Below, in pieces: positions 40,917 to 49,491 of a stretch of 64,000 nt of DNA. A program made the translations under genes and the position numbers. Numbering within the stretch: the stretch's first letter is position 1; the number at the start of each line of letters is the position of its first letter. The stretch comes from Yinghuangia sp045039925. Its GTDB lineage: Bacteria > Actinomycetota > Actinomycetes > Streptomycetales > Streptomycetaceae. The notes under the pieces were generated by a model. It was given only the letters and a program-made list of their open reading frames with translations, made no database searches and had not been told where the DNA came from. Location of the stretch: assembly GCA_045039925.1 (NCBI GenBank), contig CP108400.1, forward strand, positions 2,356,001-2,420,000, given 5' to 3'.

Positions 40917-41771
40917 TCAGTTGTCGCGGAGGAAGCGGGCCATCGTGGTCAGGGCGCGTATGGACTCCGGGAGGTCGGGGAACACCGTGGGCCATACGTG
41001 CTGCATGCCGGCGACGAGGTGGGCTTCGACGGTCACGCCGGACGCGGAGGCCTTCTCGGCGAACAGCGTCGCGTCGTCCAGCAGCACTTCAGCGCCACCT
41101 GCGAAGAGCAGTGTCGACGGGAGCCCCGCGAGGTCGGCCAGGACCGGGGAGACCAGCGGGTCGCGCGGGTCGTGGCCCTGGAGGTAGAGGTCCGAGCCGG
41201 TCCGGGCCGCCTCCAGGCCGAAGAGCTGGTCCGTCGCGCCACTGCGCGCGTACGCAGCCGATTCGCAGGTCTGGTCGAGCCATGGCGACAGCAGCATCAG
41301 CGCGACCGGCGCGGGCCTCCCGGCGTCCCGGATGGACAGGGCCAGCGCCACCGCGAGGCCGCCGCCGGCCGAGTCGCCGCCCACGGTGACCGGACCGAAT
41401 GCGGCACGCACGGCGTCGTACGCGGACGCCGCGTCGCGCAGCGCTCCCGGGAACGGCGCCTCCGGCGACAGCCGGTAGTCGACCAGCACGATGCGGGCGT
41501 CGGCGGCGGTGGCGAGCCGGGACGCGAAGCCGGTCCACCCGGCCGCCTCGCCCAGGCGATATCCGCCGCCGTGCAGGTAGAAGACCGTACGCCCCGGGTC
41601 GTCGACGGCGACGACCACCGACGGCACGCCCCCGAAGACCTCCTGGGACACGGTCGCGCCCGGCTCCACCTGCTGCGGGATCGCGGAGATCGCCTTGCGG
41701 CGCTCGGCGAGGTCGTCGGGCGCTGGCCTTCCCTCGCGCTCCCCCGGCAGGTTCCATCCGTCGAGCCCCAT
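40917..41771 (-). CDS. HSL-family alpha/beta hydrolase (esterase/lipase)
   Basis: From the ATG at 41771 the enzyme has 284 residues. It shows the oxyanion motif HGGG (FYLHGGGYRLGE), the nucleophile motif GDSAGGGLAVAL, an acidic residue near DPRDPLVSPVLAD and the catalytic histidine in AGMQHVWPTVF. This is the hormone-sensitive-lipase branch, acting on short-chain esters. The start has a GGGAGG site seven bases upstream; the longer frame to 41840 lacks one. Confidence 0.93.
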   Translation of the reverse strand: MGLDGWNLPGEREGRPAPDDLAERRKAISAIPQQVEPGATVSQEVFGGVPSVVVAVDDPGRTVFYLHGGGYRLGEAAGWTGFASRLATAADARIVLVDYRLSPEAPFPGALRDAASAYDAVRAAFGPVTVGGDSAGGGLAVALALSIRDAGRPAPVALMLLSPWLDQTCESAAYARSGATDQLFGLEAARTGSDLYLQGHDPRDPLVSPVLADLAGLPSTLLFAGGAEVLLDDATLFAEKASASGVTVEAHLVAGMQHVWPTVFPDLPESIRALTTMARFLRDN

Positions 41772-42012
41772 CAAGCGGCCTCCCTTGCGTCCGCAGCCCG
41801 CGTGATGCGGCCCGCCGTGCCCCGGTGACCTGGTGATCACCGGCTTGCATCGGATCGTGGCACGGATGGCGCGAGGTTTTGAGGCTCGGCCACGATCCTG
41901 TGGAAGAGCTGGGAACTGGTCTCCGAGCGGTGGACAACGCTCCGCAGTCGAGATCGGCTGTAGGTAGCCTGGCTGGCCGATTCTGCCGCGCGCGCCGAGG
42001 ATTGACGGCTCG

Positions 42013-42357
42013 TCAGGGGGCTGGGCGCCGGTTGGGCGGGGGTTCGTCGGTCAGCAGTTCACGGGTCTCGGTGTCTGTGGTGGTGGCATTTGAGATGTCG
42101 GTATCCGAGGTGTCGAAGGTGTCGGGGTGCTGCGGATCCGGGGCCTTGGGGCCCGAGTCGTCGGTGGCCTCGGCGTCGTCCCGGCCGACCGCGCGGTCCA
42201 GCGCCGCAGATCCGTCGGTGGCGTGACGGCGTTCGTCCCGGGCCGCCGCGTACTTCTCGGCCGGCGTCGATCCGGGGTATCCGGAGCCCGCGACATCTGC
42301 GCGGGTCTCGGCGACTTCCCCGGCCGGGTCCTTGTGGTGGTGTCGGAGGCGGATCAT
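42013..42357 (-). CDS. Small acidic hypothetical protein
   Basis: The predicted 114-residue product is hydrophilic. It begins MIRLRHHHKDPAGEVAETRA and ends in an Asp/Thr-rich segment (DTFDTSDTDISNATTTDTE). There is no membrane segment or known domain. A GAGGGAG site seven bases before the ATG at 42357 supports translation. I do not recognise a family. Low-complexity composition leaves some doubt that it is a real gene. Confidence 0.45.
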   Translation of the reverse strand: MIRLRHHHKDPAGEVAETRADVAGSGYPGSTPAEKYAAARDERRHATDGSAALDRAVGRDDAEATDDSGPKAPDPQHPDTFDTSDTDISNATTTDTETRELLTDEPPPNRRPAP

Positions 42358-42548
42358 CAGCGGCGCTCCCTCGGGGGGGGTTCCCGCAGGTCCTGGCACG
42401 GGAACAACGATCTCTCGGATGCTGCGCGGCTACCCGGACGCCCGCACGCCATACCCGCAAACGCGCAAAAGGCCGCGCAAAAACCTGCGCAACAGGGCGC
42501 GGTCGGACGACCGTGCCCGGTGACGAGAGTGTGGTGTCCCGCTGCCGA

Positions 42549-43076
42549 CTACGCGCCGGGGTCAGGGGTGGCAGCAGCGTCTGGTGTGGCGACTGAGGTG
42601 TCTGCGAGCCGGGGCTCGAGGACAACTACTGCCGTCTCCGACGGCCGCCGCGCCGCGAAGGAGTCGAGGTGTTCGGTGACCTCCCGCCAGCGGGCCCAGA
42701 GGCGCTCCCGCTCGTCCCCGGTGGCGGCGCGGGCGCGTACGAGCCGTGTCCCGCCGACGAGTTCGAGGTCGGCGTCCGGATTCTCCAGCAGGTTGAGCCA
42801 CCAGGCGGGCTCGGCCGCGCCCCACCCGTTCATGGCGAGCGTGACGAGGTTCGGGCCGTCCTCGAAGTATCCGAGGATGACGCTGCGCCGACGACCCGTC
42901 CGGCGCCCGATGGTGGTCAGGCGCAGAGTGCCCCACTTGTCGGCCTTGTCGTCGGGTCGCCACAGGCCGATGCGGCCGCGGAACAGCCGGTACAGGCCGC
43001 GGTGGACGTACCAGGCCGTCCGGATGAACCAACGCGGCGGCAGCCGCGGGGACTTCGGCTTCTTCTCGGACGACAT
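42549..43076 (-). CDS. F420-dependent nitroreductase-type protein (DDN family)
   Basis: The 175-residue protein matches the split-barrel DDN/AclJ family: LRLTTIGRRTGRRRSVILGYFEDG, then WWLNLLENPDADLEL and VRARAATGDERERLWARW. In mycobacteria these enzymes bind deazaflavin F420 and reduce quinones or nitro compounds. The ATG follows a GGAG site. The last ~15 residues are low-complexity. It is isolated from its neighbours by over 100 bp on each side. Confidence 0.9.
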   Translation of the reverse strand: MSSEKKPKSPRLPPRWFIRTAWYVHRGLYRLFRGRIGLWRPDDKADKWGTLRLTTIGRRTGRRRSVILGYFEDGPNLVTLAMNGWGAAEPAWWLNLLENPDADLELVGGTRLVRARAATGDERERLWARWREVTEHLDSFAARRPSETAVVVLEPRLADTSVATPDAAATPDPGA

Positions 43077-43200
43077 CGCGCACTCCTCATGCCGTGCCTG
43101 CTCCGGCTACGGACAGGACAGTAGCCCTCGGCGGGGGTGTCTGAGGAGGGTCCGCGACATCGCGGTCATTGCGGGTCCGTCGGCGGTTCGGCGAGCAGTC

Positions 43201-43650
43201 CTACTGTTCGGCTGCGGCGCGCTGGTGTTCCTCGCGGTGGGCAAGTACTTCCGTCATGTGTGTCTCTGCCCAGTCCTTGAGGCCGACCATGAGCAGGTTC
43301 AGGGACAGACCGAGTTCGGTGAGCTCGTAGGTGACGGTGACCGGCACGGTGGGTGTGACGGTACGGGTGACCAGGCCGTCGGCTTCCAGGGAGCGCAGCG
43401 TCTGGGTGAGCATCTTCTGGCTGGCGCCCGCGAGCCGGCGGGACAGCTCGGAATAGCGCATCGCCTGGGGCCCGTCGCCGTGGTCGACCCCGGGGCGGTG
43501 CGGGCCGTCGCTGCCCAGCGCCGCGAGGATCAGCGCGACCCACTTGTCGGAGATCCGGTCGAGCAGCTGACGGCTGGGGCAGCCCGCCATGAACGCGTTG
43601 TAGCTCGTCTTCTCCTCGGCCCGCTGCTGGGCCGCTGTCCGCGTCGACAT
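43201..43650 (-). CDS. HxlR-family transcriptional regulator
   Basis: The 149-residue regulator (ATG at 43650 with an AAGGG site) has the HxlR winged helix: CPSRQLLDRISDKWVALILAAL, RYSELSRRLAGASQKMLTQTLRSLEADGLV and YELTELGLSLNLLMVGLKDW. A cysteine early in the domain (AGCPSRQ) is at the position used for redox or quinone sensing in YodB/QorR-type members. The divergent gene encodes a quinone oxidoreductase-like protein, so it probably regulates that gene in response to electrophiles. Confidence 0.92.
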   Translation of the reverse strand: MSTRTAAQQRAEEKTSYNAFMAGCPSRQLLDRISDKWVALILAALGSDGPHRPGVDHGDGPQAMRYSELSRRLAGASQKMLTQTLRSLEADGLVTRTVTPTVPVTVTYELTELGLSLNLLMVGLKDWAETHMTEVLAHREEHQRAAAEQ

Positions 43651-43771
43651 CGATCGCCCTTCCGTACCCCAGGGGGGCTTACGCACTTTCAGGTGCCCTC
43701 TTTTGTCACGAGGTTAACGAAACCAGCATGGAGCACGGAAACGATCACCCCATCGCAAAGGGAACACCACC
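43651..43771. promoter_or_regulatory. Divergent promoter region of hxlR and the oxidoreductase
   Basis: These 121 bp separate the two start codons. The stretch 43690-43735 is less GC-rich (CTTTCAGG, TCTTTTGTCACGAGGTTAACG) and contains TTGTCA, a reasonable -35-like element on the plus strand. I see no clear long inverted repeat. Confidence 0.45.
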
Positions 43772-44689
43772 ATGAGCACCCCCACCTTCCGCACCGCTGT
43801 TGTCCGCGTCCCGAACGGGCCCGACTCGATCGAGGTCATCGAGGTGCCCGTCGTCGAGCCCGGCCCCGGCCAGGTCCGCGTCGCGGTCGCCGCGGCGACG
43901 GTCAACCCCACCGACCTCGGCGTCGCAGCAGGCTTCTTCCACTCCATCGGCCTGGTCCAGCAACCCGAACACACCGGCCTGGGCTGGGAGTTCACCGGCG
44001 TCGTGGACGCAGTCGGACCGGGCGTCGACCTGGCCGCCGGCACCCGGGTGGCCGGCCTGGTGGTCGGCTTCGACCGCGACTACGGCACCTACGCCGAACA
44101 GATCGTCGTCGCGGCCGCCGACGTCGCCCTCGTCCCCGACGACCTGGACCTGATCGCCGCGGCCACCGTCCCCCTCAACGGGCTGGCCGCCGCGCAGATC
44201 GTCGACCTGCTCGGGTACGCCCCCGCCGGGTCCGGCCGGGTACTGGTGACCGGCGCCGCCGGAGCGGTCGGCGCGAACACCGCCGTCCTCGCCCAGGAAC
44301 ACGGCTGGCACGTCACCGGCCTCGCCCGCCCCGGCGACGAGGAGTTCGTCCGCGGCCTCGGCGCCGACTTCACCACACACCCCGAACCCGGATGGGACGC
44401 GGTCGTCGACGCCGCCCAGCTGAACGAAGCGGCCCTCACCCTCGTCCGCGACGGCGGCGCCTACATCGGCGTGCGGCCCGGCCTCGCCCCGCCCACCGAA
44501 CGCGGCATCGCCGTCACCACCCTGTTCACCACCTCCGACAACGCACGACTCGCCGAACTCCTCGTACGCGCCGCCACAGGAGAACTCCCCACCCGCGTCC
44601 ACGCCGTCGTCCCCCTCGACCAAGCCGCCGACGCCCACCGCGCCACCGCCAAGGGCGGCCTCCGCGGCCGCTACATCATCTGCCCCTGA
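43772..44689 (+). CDS. NADPH:quinone oxidoreductase-like MDR protein
   Basis: This 305-residue medium-chain reductase has the GroES-like N-terminal domain (VVEPGPGQVRVAVAAATVNPTD, GLGWEFTGVVDAVGPGV) and a nucleotide-binding domain with VLVTGAAGAVGANTAVLAQ. The zinc ligands of alcohol dehydrogenases are absent, as in quinone oxidoreductases. It would reduce quinones or enones with NADPH. The divergent HxlR gene is the likely regulator, as in the well-known YodB/QorR arrangements. An interrupted long hairpin spans its stop codon. Confidence 0.92.
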   Translation: MSTPTFRTAVVRVPNGPDSIEVIEVPVVEPGPGQVRVAVAAATVNPTDLGVAAGFFHSIGLVQQPEHTGLGWEFTGVVDAVGPGVDLAAGTRVAGLVVGFDRDYGTYAEQIVVAAADVALVPDDLDLIAAATVPLNGLAAAQIVDLLGYAPAGSGRVLVTGAAGAVGANTAVLAQEHGWHVTGLARPGDEEFVRGLGADFTTHPEPGWDAVVDAAQLNEAALTLVRDGGAYIGVRPGLAPPTERGIAVTTLFTTSDNARLAELLVRAATGELPTRVHAVVPLDQAADAHRATAKGGLRGRYIICP

Positions 44690-44731
44690 CCATCCCGGTG
44701 CCCAGCACACCGGCGATGGCGTGAGGGGCAG
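44680..44731. terminator. Long interrupted hairpin at the oxidoreductase stop
   Basis: Three stacked stems are visible: CTGCCCC with GGGGCAG, CCATC with GATGG, and CCGGTG with CACCGG, around a 7-nt loop. The stop codon sits in the first bulge. It lies between convergent genes and could end both. Confidence 0.65.
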
Positions 44732-44746
44732 GGCCCGCCGTCGCGG

Positions 44747-45778
44747 TCACGGCGGGTCCGTCGGCAGCGCGGGCAGGTCGATGAGCGCGAGGGAGCATTC
44801 CTGGGCCACCGCGAGGATGCCGTGTTCGCGATGCAGGGCCACCACCGGGGACGGGACGTGCGTGGCACCGAAAACGGTGTCCTTGGCGTCCACCGCGACC
44901 TCGGGCCATTCGGCGAGGACGTCCCCGGTGCCGACCGAGACGAGCCTGGGATGGCCCGCAAAGGTGAGGACCGCGTCGCCGTACGCCATCAGCGTCGCCC
45001 CGACCGGATGGTCCACGCGGGCGTGTCCCAGCCAAGTGCCACGTGACAGCGACCAAGTGGCCAGCTCACGCGCCCCCACTGCCGGTTCGGAACCGGAATC
45101 GCCGAAGTTTTCGACGCCGGTCGCCAGCACCACGCGGTCGTCGTCGAGCAGGCAGCCTGCGGTGATCTCCGTGTCGGCGATCGGGCTCAGCGCGTCGACC
45201 TCGCCGCCGCCGTCGAGGATCGACGGCTCCACCAAGGCGCGCTCCGCGTCGAAGACGCGGGCGACCCCGGCAGGGCCCCACAGCCACCCGACCGACAGCA
45301 GATGCCGACCGCCCGGACTGAACTCGAGCCGGGAATGGAAGATGTCCTGGTCGCCGTCGCGCGGACCTTCGGTCAGCCGGCGGCCCGACTCCAGCTCCTC
45401 GATCTCCACTACGGCGTAGCGGTCGGGGCAGTGGGCGACCACCTCCCGCCCGTCCCGCAGCCGCCCGACCGCCACCGGGTAGTCGGACGTCTCGGCCTGG
45501 TAGAAGCTGCGGTCGAGTTCACGGACGACGCGCGGGAACGACGCGCGCATGTCCACGACGATCGCCTTCGTACCCCGCTCCGCGTACAGCACGACGTGGC
45601 CGCCCGACGGCGAGGCGGCAGCCCGGTCGAACAGGCCGCCGAAGCCCATGTGGCCGTCCCGCCCGACGCCGTCGACGTCCCATGACCGGCAGAGCCCCAC
45701 CGGATCGACGAGCAGGTCCCCGAGCCACACCAGCGACTGCGGTGTCGACCCCGTCGCCACTATGCGCGTCCCACCCAT
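44747..45778 (-). CDS. Beta-propeller-like cytoplasmic protein, function unknown
   Basis: The 343-residue protein has no signal peptide. It shows repeated units of the type ASPSGGHVVLYAERG, EFSPGGRHLLSVGW and LDDDRVVLATGV, spaced about 40-60 residues apart, as in WD40-like propellers. I do not recognise a more specific family. The ATG at 45778 is preceded by a run of six G. It lies downstream of, and in the same direction as, the TetR gene, about 80 bp away, but shared function is not evident. Confidence 0.75.
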   Translation of the reverse strand: MGGTRIVATGSTPQSLVWLGDLLVDPVGLCRSWDVDGVGRDGHMGFGGLFDRAAASPSGGHVVLYAERGTKAIVVDMRASFPRVVRELDRSFYQAETSDYPVAVGRLRDGREVVAHCPDRYAVVEIEELESGRRLTEGPRDGDQDIFHSRLEFSPGGRHLLSVGWLWGPAGVARVFDAERALVEPSILDGGGEVDALSPIADTEITAGCLLDDDRVVLATGVENFGDSGSEPAVGARELATWSLSRGTWLGHARVDHPVGATLMAYGDAVLTFAGHPRLVSVGTGDVLAEWPEVAVDAKDTVFGATHVPSPVVALHREHGILAVAQECSLALIDLPALPTDPP

Positions 45779-45857
45779 GACGTCCCCCCGTTCGCCGGCG
45801 GTCCCATGATGTCCGGGCCGCCACGCGACTGCCACACCGGGGGACGCGGAGCGGCGG

Positions 45858-46481
45858 TCAGGAACTGCCGCTGTCGCGTACTGCGACGCCGTCCACCACC
45901 AAGGCCGTCAGCGAGTCGACGAACGCCGGGGGGATGTCGATGTCGCGGTGGGCCACCGAGCGGGTGAAGACCGCGCCGAGGACGGCGTCGAACAGGACGT
46001 CCGCGTCGGCGTCCGCCCGGACCGCCCCGCGCTCGCACGCCGCCCGGACCATCGCGCGGAACTGCTCGCGCACCCGGTTCTCCAGTCCGTCGATCACCTC
46101 CGCCCGCAGCCGCGGGTCCTGGCTGAGGTCGGTGAACAGGCCGGGCAGCGCGGCGCGGGCCTCCGGGCGGGCGTACGACGCGACCGTGTCCGCGATCATC
46201 CGCCGCACGTCCGCCGCGAAGTCCCCGGTGTCCGGGATGAGCACGGCGGTGTCGCGCGCCGGGAAGACCGCCTCGTGCACCAGCTGCGGCTTGGACGACC
46301 AGCGCCGGTAGATGGTCGGCCGGGTCACCCCCGCGCGGCGCGCGACGGTCTCGAAGCTGAGCCGCCCGTACCCCTCCTCCGCCAGCAGCTCGCGCACGGC
46401 GGTCAGGATCGCGGCGTCGATCTGGGGGTCGCGGGGGCGTCCGCCGATCGGGCGGCGCGCTGCGGAGGTGGGGGTCGGCAC
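45858..46481 (-). CDS. TetR-family transcriptional regulator
   Basis: The 207-residue regulator has an N-terminal helix-turn-helix (ILTAVRELLAEEGYGRLSFETVARRAGVTRPTIYRRWSSK). A helical ligand domain of the TetR_C_11/AcrR type follows. Its gene is divergent from the amidohydrolase gene, and a clear inverted repeat lies between them, 32 bp from the TetR start. Autoregulation and control of the amidohydrolase is the natural reading. The ligand is unknown. Confidence 0.93.
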   Translation of the reverse strand: MPTPTSAARRPIGGRPRDPQIDAAILTAVRELLAEEGYGRLSFETVARRAGVTRPTIYRRWSSKPQLVHEAVFPARDTAVLIPDTGDFAADVRRMIADTVASYARPEARAALPGLFTDLSQDPRLRAEVIDGLENRVREQFRAMVRAACERGAVRADADADVLFDAVLGAVFTRSVAHRDIDIPPAFVDSLTALVVDGVAVRDSGSS

Positions 46482-46512
46482 AGTCGGGGATTCTTCCAGC
46501 GCGACCGTTCCC

Positions 46513-46533
46513 TTGACTAGTTCACCTAGTTAA
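46513..46533. promoter_or_regulatory. Probable TetR operator
   Basis: TTGACTAG-N5-CTAGTTAA forms a 7-of-8 inverted repeat about a central TTCAC. It sits in an AT-rich island between the divergent TetR and amidohydrolase genes. The TTGAC element could also be a -35 box on the plus strand, so a bound repressor would block it. Confidence 0.7.
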
Positions 46534-46586
46534 ATTACAACCTGCATCATAACTACTTGAGCTTTTCCGACAGCAAGGAGACGGCC

Positions 46587-48272
46587 GTGGCCGATCTGCT
46601 GGTACGTGGAGGAACCGTCGTGGACGGCACGGGCGCACCCGCCGTCCGCGCCGACGTCCGCATCACCGACGGCGTCATCGCCGAGGTCGGCCCCGACCTG
46701 GAGCCGCGCGGCGAGCGCGAGATCGACGCGACCGGGGCGTACGTCTCCCCCGGCTTCATCGAGGCGCACACCCACGTCGACGGCGCGATGTGGTGGAACC
46801 CCGACCTCGACCCGCTGCCCGCCTACGGCACGACCACCGTGGTCTTCGGCAACTGCGGCATGTCCGTGGCCCCGCTCCAGAAGGACGCGCGCGGCCCGGT
46901 CCTCGACCTCTTCACGTTCCTCGAAGACCTGCCGCTGGAAGCCTTCACCACCCACGTGCCGTGGACCTGGGAGCGCTGGCCGGAGTACCGCCGCGCGTGC
47001 GAGGACCAGAAGACGACCGTCAACGTCGCGGGTTTCGTGGGCCACCTCACCCTGCGCACGACCGTCATGGGCGCCGAGGCCGCATGGGAGCGCGCCGCGA
47101 CACCCGAGGAGATCGCCGAGATGGCCGCGCTCCTCGACGAGTCCCTCGCACACGGGGCCATCGGCATGTCGACGAACGTCTTCGACAAGGACCGCTACCT
47201 CAAGCTCGTGCCGACCCGGCTCGCCGAGGACGCGGAGTTCGAGGCGCTGGTCGACGTACTCGCCAAGCACCCGGGCGCGACGCTCCAGATGATCACCCGC
47301 TTCAACGAGCCCGACAACATCGACGCCGATGTCGAGCGCTTCGCGAACATCTGCGGGCCGCGCGGCGTGCGCGGGCAGTGGACGGCCATCCCCTCGACCG
47401 TCCGCGAGGACTACCTGCGCGAGCAGACCATCGCGCTGCACCGCCGCATCCGCGAGGGCGGCGCCGACTTCTGGCCGAACGTCCCGCACAAGCCCCTGGA
47501 GCCGTTCTTCAACTTCGAGCGCGCGCTGACCTTCCAGCGCGTCGCGGCGTGGAACGAGTGGATCAACGGCCCGGCCGAGACCAAGCTCGACGTGCTGGCC
47601 GACCCGGAGTGGAGGGCCCGCGCCCGCGAGGACTATGACAACAGGGTGAGCTCGTCCACCTCGCGCCTGGACCGCCCCGAATCGATGATCTTCGCGATCT
47701 CCGAGACCGGCGCCGGCCCGCTGGACGTCTCGTGGCGGGCGTACGCCGAGCAGGAGGGCAAGCACCTCTCCGACGCCCTCGCCGACTGGATCCTGGCCAA
47801 CGGGATCAAGTCCTGCATGAAGGGCATCCCGGACGACTTCGACGAGCCGGTCATCGCGGACCTCTTCAAGGAGCCGCACACGCTGACCAACATCAACGAC
47901 TCGGGGGCACACCTCCAGCTCTTCTGCGGCTCCGGCGAGAACGTCTACCTGCTGACCCGCTTCGTGCGCGACACGGGCCTGCTGACCGTCGAGGAGGCGG
48001 TGCACAACCTGACCGGCAAACTGGCCGGCTTCTTCGGCCTCGGCGACCGCGGCGTCATCGCCCCGGGCAAGGCCGGCGACCTCGCGGTGTTCGCGCTCGA
48101 CGAGATCGAGGTGCGGCCCGAGGTCAAGCTGTACGACAACCCGGACGGCTCGTGGCGCTTCAGCCGCGGCAACTCCGGCGTACGCGCGACCGTGGTCGGC
48201 GGCGTCCCGACCGTGCTCGCGGCCGAGCCGACCGGGGCCCGCCCGGGCACGATGATCGGCCGCAGCAACTGA
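46587..48272 (+). CDS. N-acyl-D-amino-acid deacylase-type amidohydrolase
   Basis: This 561-residue amidohydrolase has the N-terminal beta-sandwich start VADLLVRGGTVVDGTG. The metal motif HxH is in GFIEAHTHVDGAMWW, FGNCGMSVAP supplies the bridging Cys of D-aminoacylases, and VAGFVGHLTLR holds the next histidine. The C-terminal motif is VHNLTGKLAGFFGLGDRGVIAPGKAGDLAVF. The true substrate in this group (D-amino-acid derivatives, hydantoins or other cyclic amides) is often unknown. The GTG at 46587 has an AAGGAG site six bases upstream, better than the TTG at 46557. A TetR operator-like repeat lies upstream. Confidence 0.9.
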   Translation: MADLLVRGGTVVDGTGAPAVRADVRITDGVIAEVGPDLEPRGEREIDATGAYVSPGFIEAHTHVDGAMWWNPDLDPLPAYGTTTVVFGNCGMSVAPLQKDARGPVLDLFTFLEDLPLEAFTTHVPWTWERWPEYRRACEDQKTTVNVAGFVGHLTLRTTVMGAEAAWERAATPEEIAEMAALLDESLAHGAIGMSTNVFDKDRYLKLVPTRLAEDAEFEALVDVLAKHPGATLQMITRFNEPDNIDADVERFANICGPRGVRGQWTAIPSTVREDYLREQTIALHRRIREGGADFWPNVPHKPLEPFFNFERALTFQRVAAWNEWINGPAETKLDVLADPEWRARAREDYDNRVSSSTSRLDRPESMIFAISETGAGPLDVSWRAYAEQEGKHLSDALADWILANGIKSCMKGIPDDFDEPVIADLFKEPHTLTNINDSGAHLQLFCGSGENVYLLTRFVRDTGLLTVEEAVHNLTGKLAGFFGLGDRGVIAPGKAGDLAVFALDEIEVRPEVKLYDNPDGSWRFSRGNSGVRATVVGGVPTVLAAEPTGARPGTMIGRSN

Positions 48273-48822
48273 GCAGCCCGACGGAGCCATGGCAACTGAG
48301 CCACAGCAACTGAGCCACAGGAACTGGGCCCCCGACAACTGAGACCCCCCGACGGAACCACAGACACCGGGCACCGACTGAACCGCCGCACCTGACCGGA
48401 GCGTTTTGCTCCGTTTTCACCGCAACCACCGGATCCGCTCACCTCACGGCCCTTTTACCCGGCCGGAGGGATCCTGGAGGCACGGCACCCGCGCCGGGCC
48501 GGGCACAGCCCGGCCCGGCGTTTGTCACGTACGTGTCACAAAACCCACAAGCGAGGCCAGTTCGCCCCCGATTCGGCTCTTCGGAGGCCTGTTCAGGGGG
48601 GAGGGGATTTGGCACAGGGCGTATGCGAAGGGCAACCTTGACGGTACGAGCTGATGTAACTCGTGACCATGAAAAACCCAGGAACCATCCGATTTCGGTG
48701 ATTTGTACGCGCTGCCATGGTCAAAGAGTCGACCAGGCATAGAGCGCAATGACCCTCAGTCTAGGTAGCATCCGCCGAGTGCCGCCCGCTACCGACGGGC
48801 ACGCCCCCGACAAAGGTTCTCG
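48273..48822. other. Non-coding gap with tandem repeats, terminator and psd promoter
   Basis: About 550 bp. Immediately after the amidohydrolase stop, units of the type GCAACTGAGCCACA repeat about four times (48285-48345). A strong hairpin follows at 48492-48523. A 10-bp palindrome CACGTACGTG lies at 48526-48535. The last ~150 bp are less GC-rich and should hold the psd promoter. No gene is supported. Confidence 0.6.
48492..48523 (+). terminator. Rho-independent terminator
   Basis: A perfect 13-bp stem (CGCCGGGCCGGGC and its complement) encloses an ACA loop and is followed by TTTG. It lies 220 bp after the amidohydrolase stop. Confidence 0.85.
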
Positions 48823-49491
48823 ATGAGTGACGATTCCCCCGCGCCGACCCTCACAGCCGCACCGCAGACCGGCAGGTCCGTGCGCCTCGCCAAGGGAGCT
48901 TCCCCTTGGCTGGTGCCGACGGCCCTGACCGCCGCGGTGACCGGTTGTGCGGCGCTCCGCTCCCGGCGCTGGGCCATTGCGGCCGTGCCGACGCTGGCGC
49001 TGACCGGCGGAATGCTGTGGTTCTTCCGCGACCCGGAGCGCACTCCGGTCGAGGAGGGCATCATCGCCTCCGCCGACGGCGTCGTGCAGAGCATCGACCC
49101 CTGGCCCGACGGGCGGACCAGAGTGGCCACGTTCATGAGCCCGTTGAATGTGCACGTGAACCGCGCTCCCCTGACGGGCGTCGTCAAGTCCGTCGAGCAC
49201 AAGCCGGGCGGATTCGTCCCGGCGTTCAACAAGGAGAGCGAGCACAACGAGCGCGTGGTGTGGGTCTTCGACACCCCGCGCGGCGAGATCGAACTGGTGC
49301 AGATCGCGGGCACCGTGGCCCGGCGCATCGTGCCCTACCTGGAGCCGGGTACCGAGGTCGAGGTCGGCGAGCGCATCGGCCTGATCCGTTTCGGCTCCCG
49401 TGTCGACGTGTACCTCCCGCCGGGCATCGAGCCCGCGGTACAGGTCGGCCAGCGCACCCGAGCCGGGGAGACGCGCCTTGACCGGGACTGA
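48823..49491 (+). CDS. psd: Phosphatidylserine decarboxylase proenzyme (short type)
   Basis: Psd converts phosphatidylserine to phosphatidylethanolamine through a pyruvoyl group made by self-cleavage. The 222-residue protein has a hydrophobic N-terminal hairpin (LVPTALTAAVTGC, AAVPTLALTGGMLWF) and FFRDPERTP, then FMSPLNVHVNRAPL. The cleavage site lies in IGLIRFGSRVDVYLP: the serine of GS becomes the pyruvoyl group, in the archaeal/actinobacterial-type FGS context, not LGST. A pssA gene overlaps its 3' end by 14 bp, so substrate and product enzymes are made together. Confidence 0.95.
   Translation: MSDDSPAPTLTAAPQTGRSVRLAKGASPWLVPTALTAAVTGCAALRSRRWAIAAVPTLALTGGMLWFFRDPERTPVEEGIIASADGVVQSIDPWPDGRTRVATFMSPLNVHVNRAPLTGVVKSVEHKPGGFVPAFNKESEHNERVVWVFDTPRGEIELVQIAGTVARRIVPYLEPGTEVEVGERIGLIRFGSRVDVYLPPGIEPAVQVGQRTRAGETRLDRD

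Noticed and set aside
42450..42500. GCGCAAA repeat cluster
   Set aside because: Only three imperfect units with uneven spacing; too weak to separate from local composition.
46530..48374. A 614-residue minus-strand frame across the amidohydrolase gene
   Set aside because: It is antisense to a clear amidohydrolase, has no domain, and reflects the GC bias of the opposite frame.
48526..48535. CACGTACGTG palindrome as a regulator site
   Set aside because: Short and directly after a terminator, about 290 bp from the next gene; a chance palindrome is likely enough.
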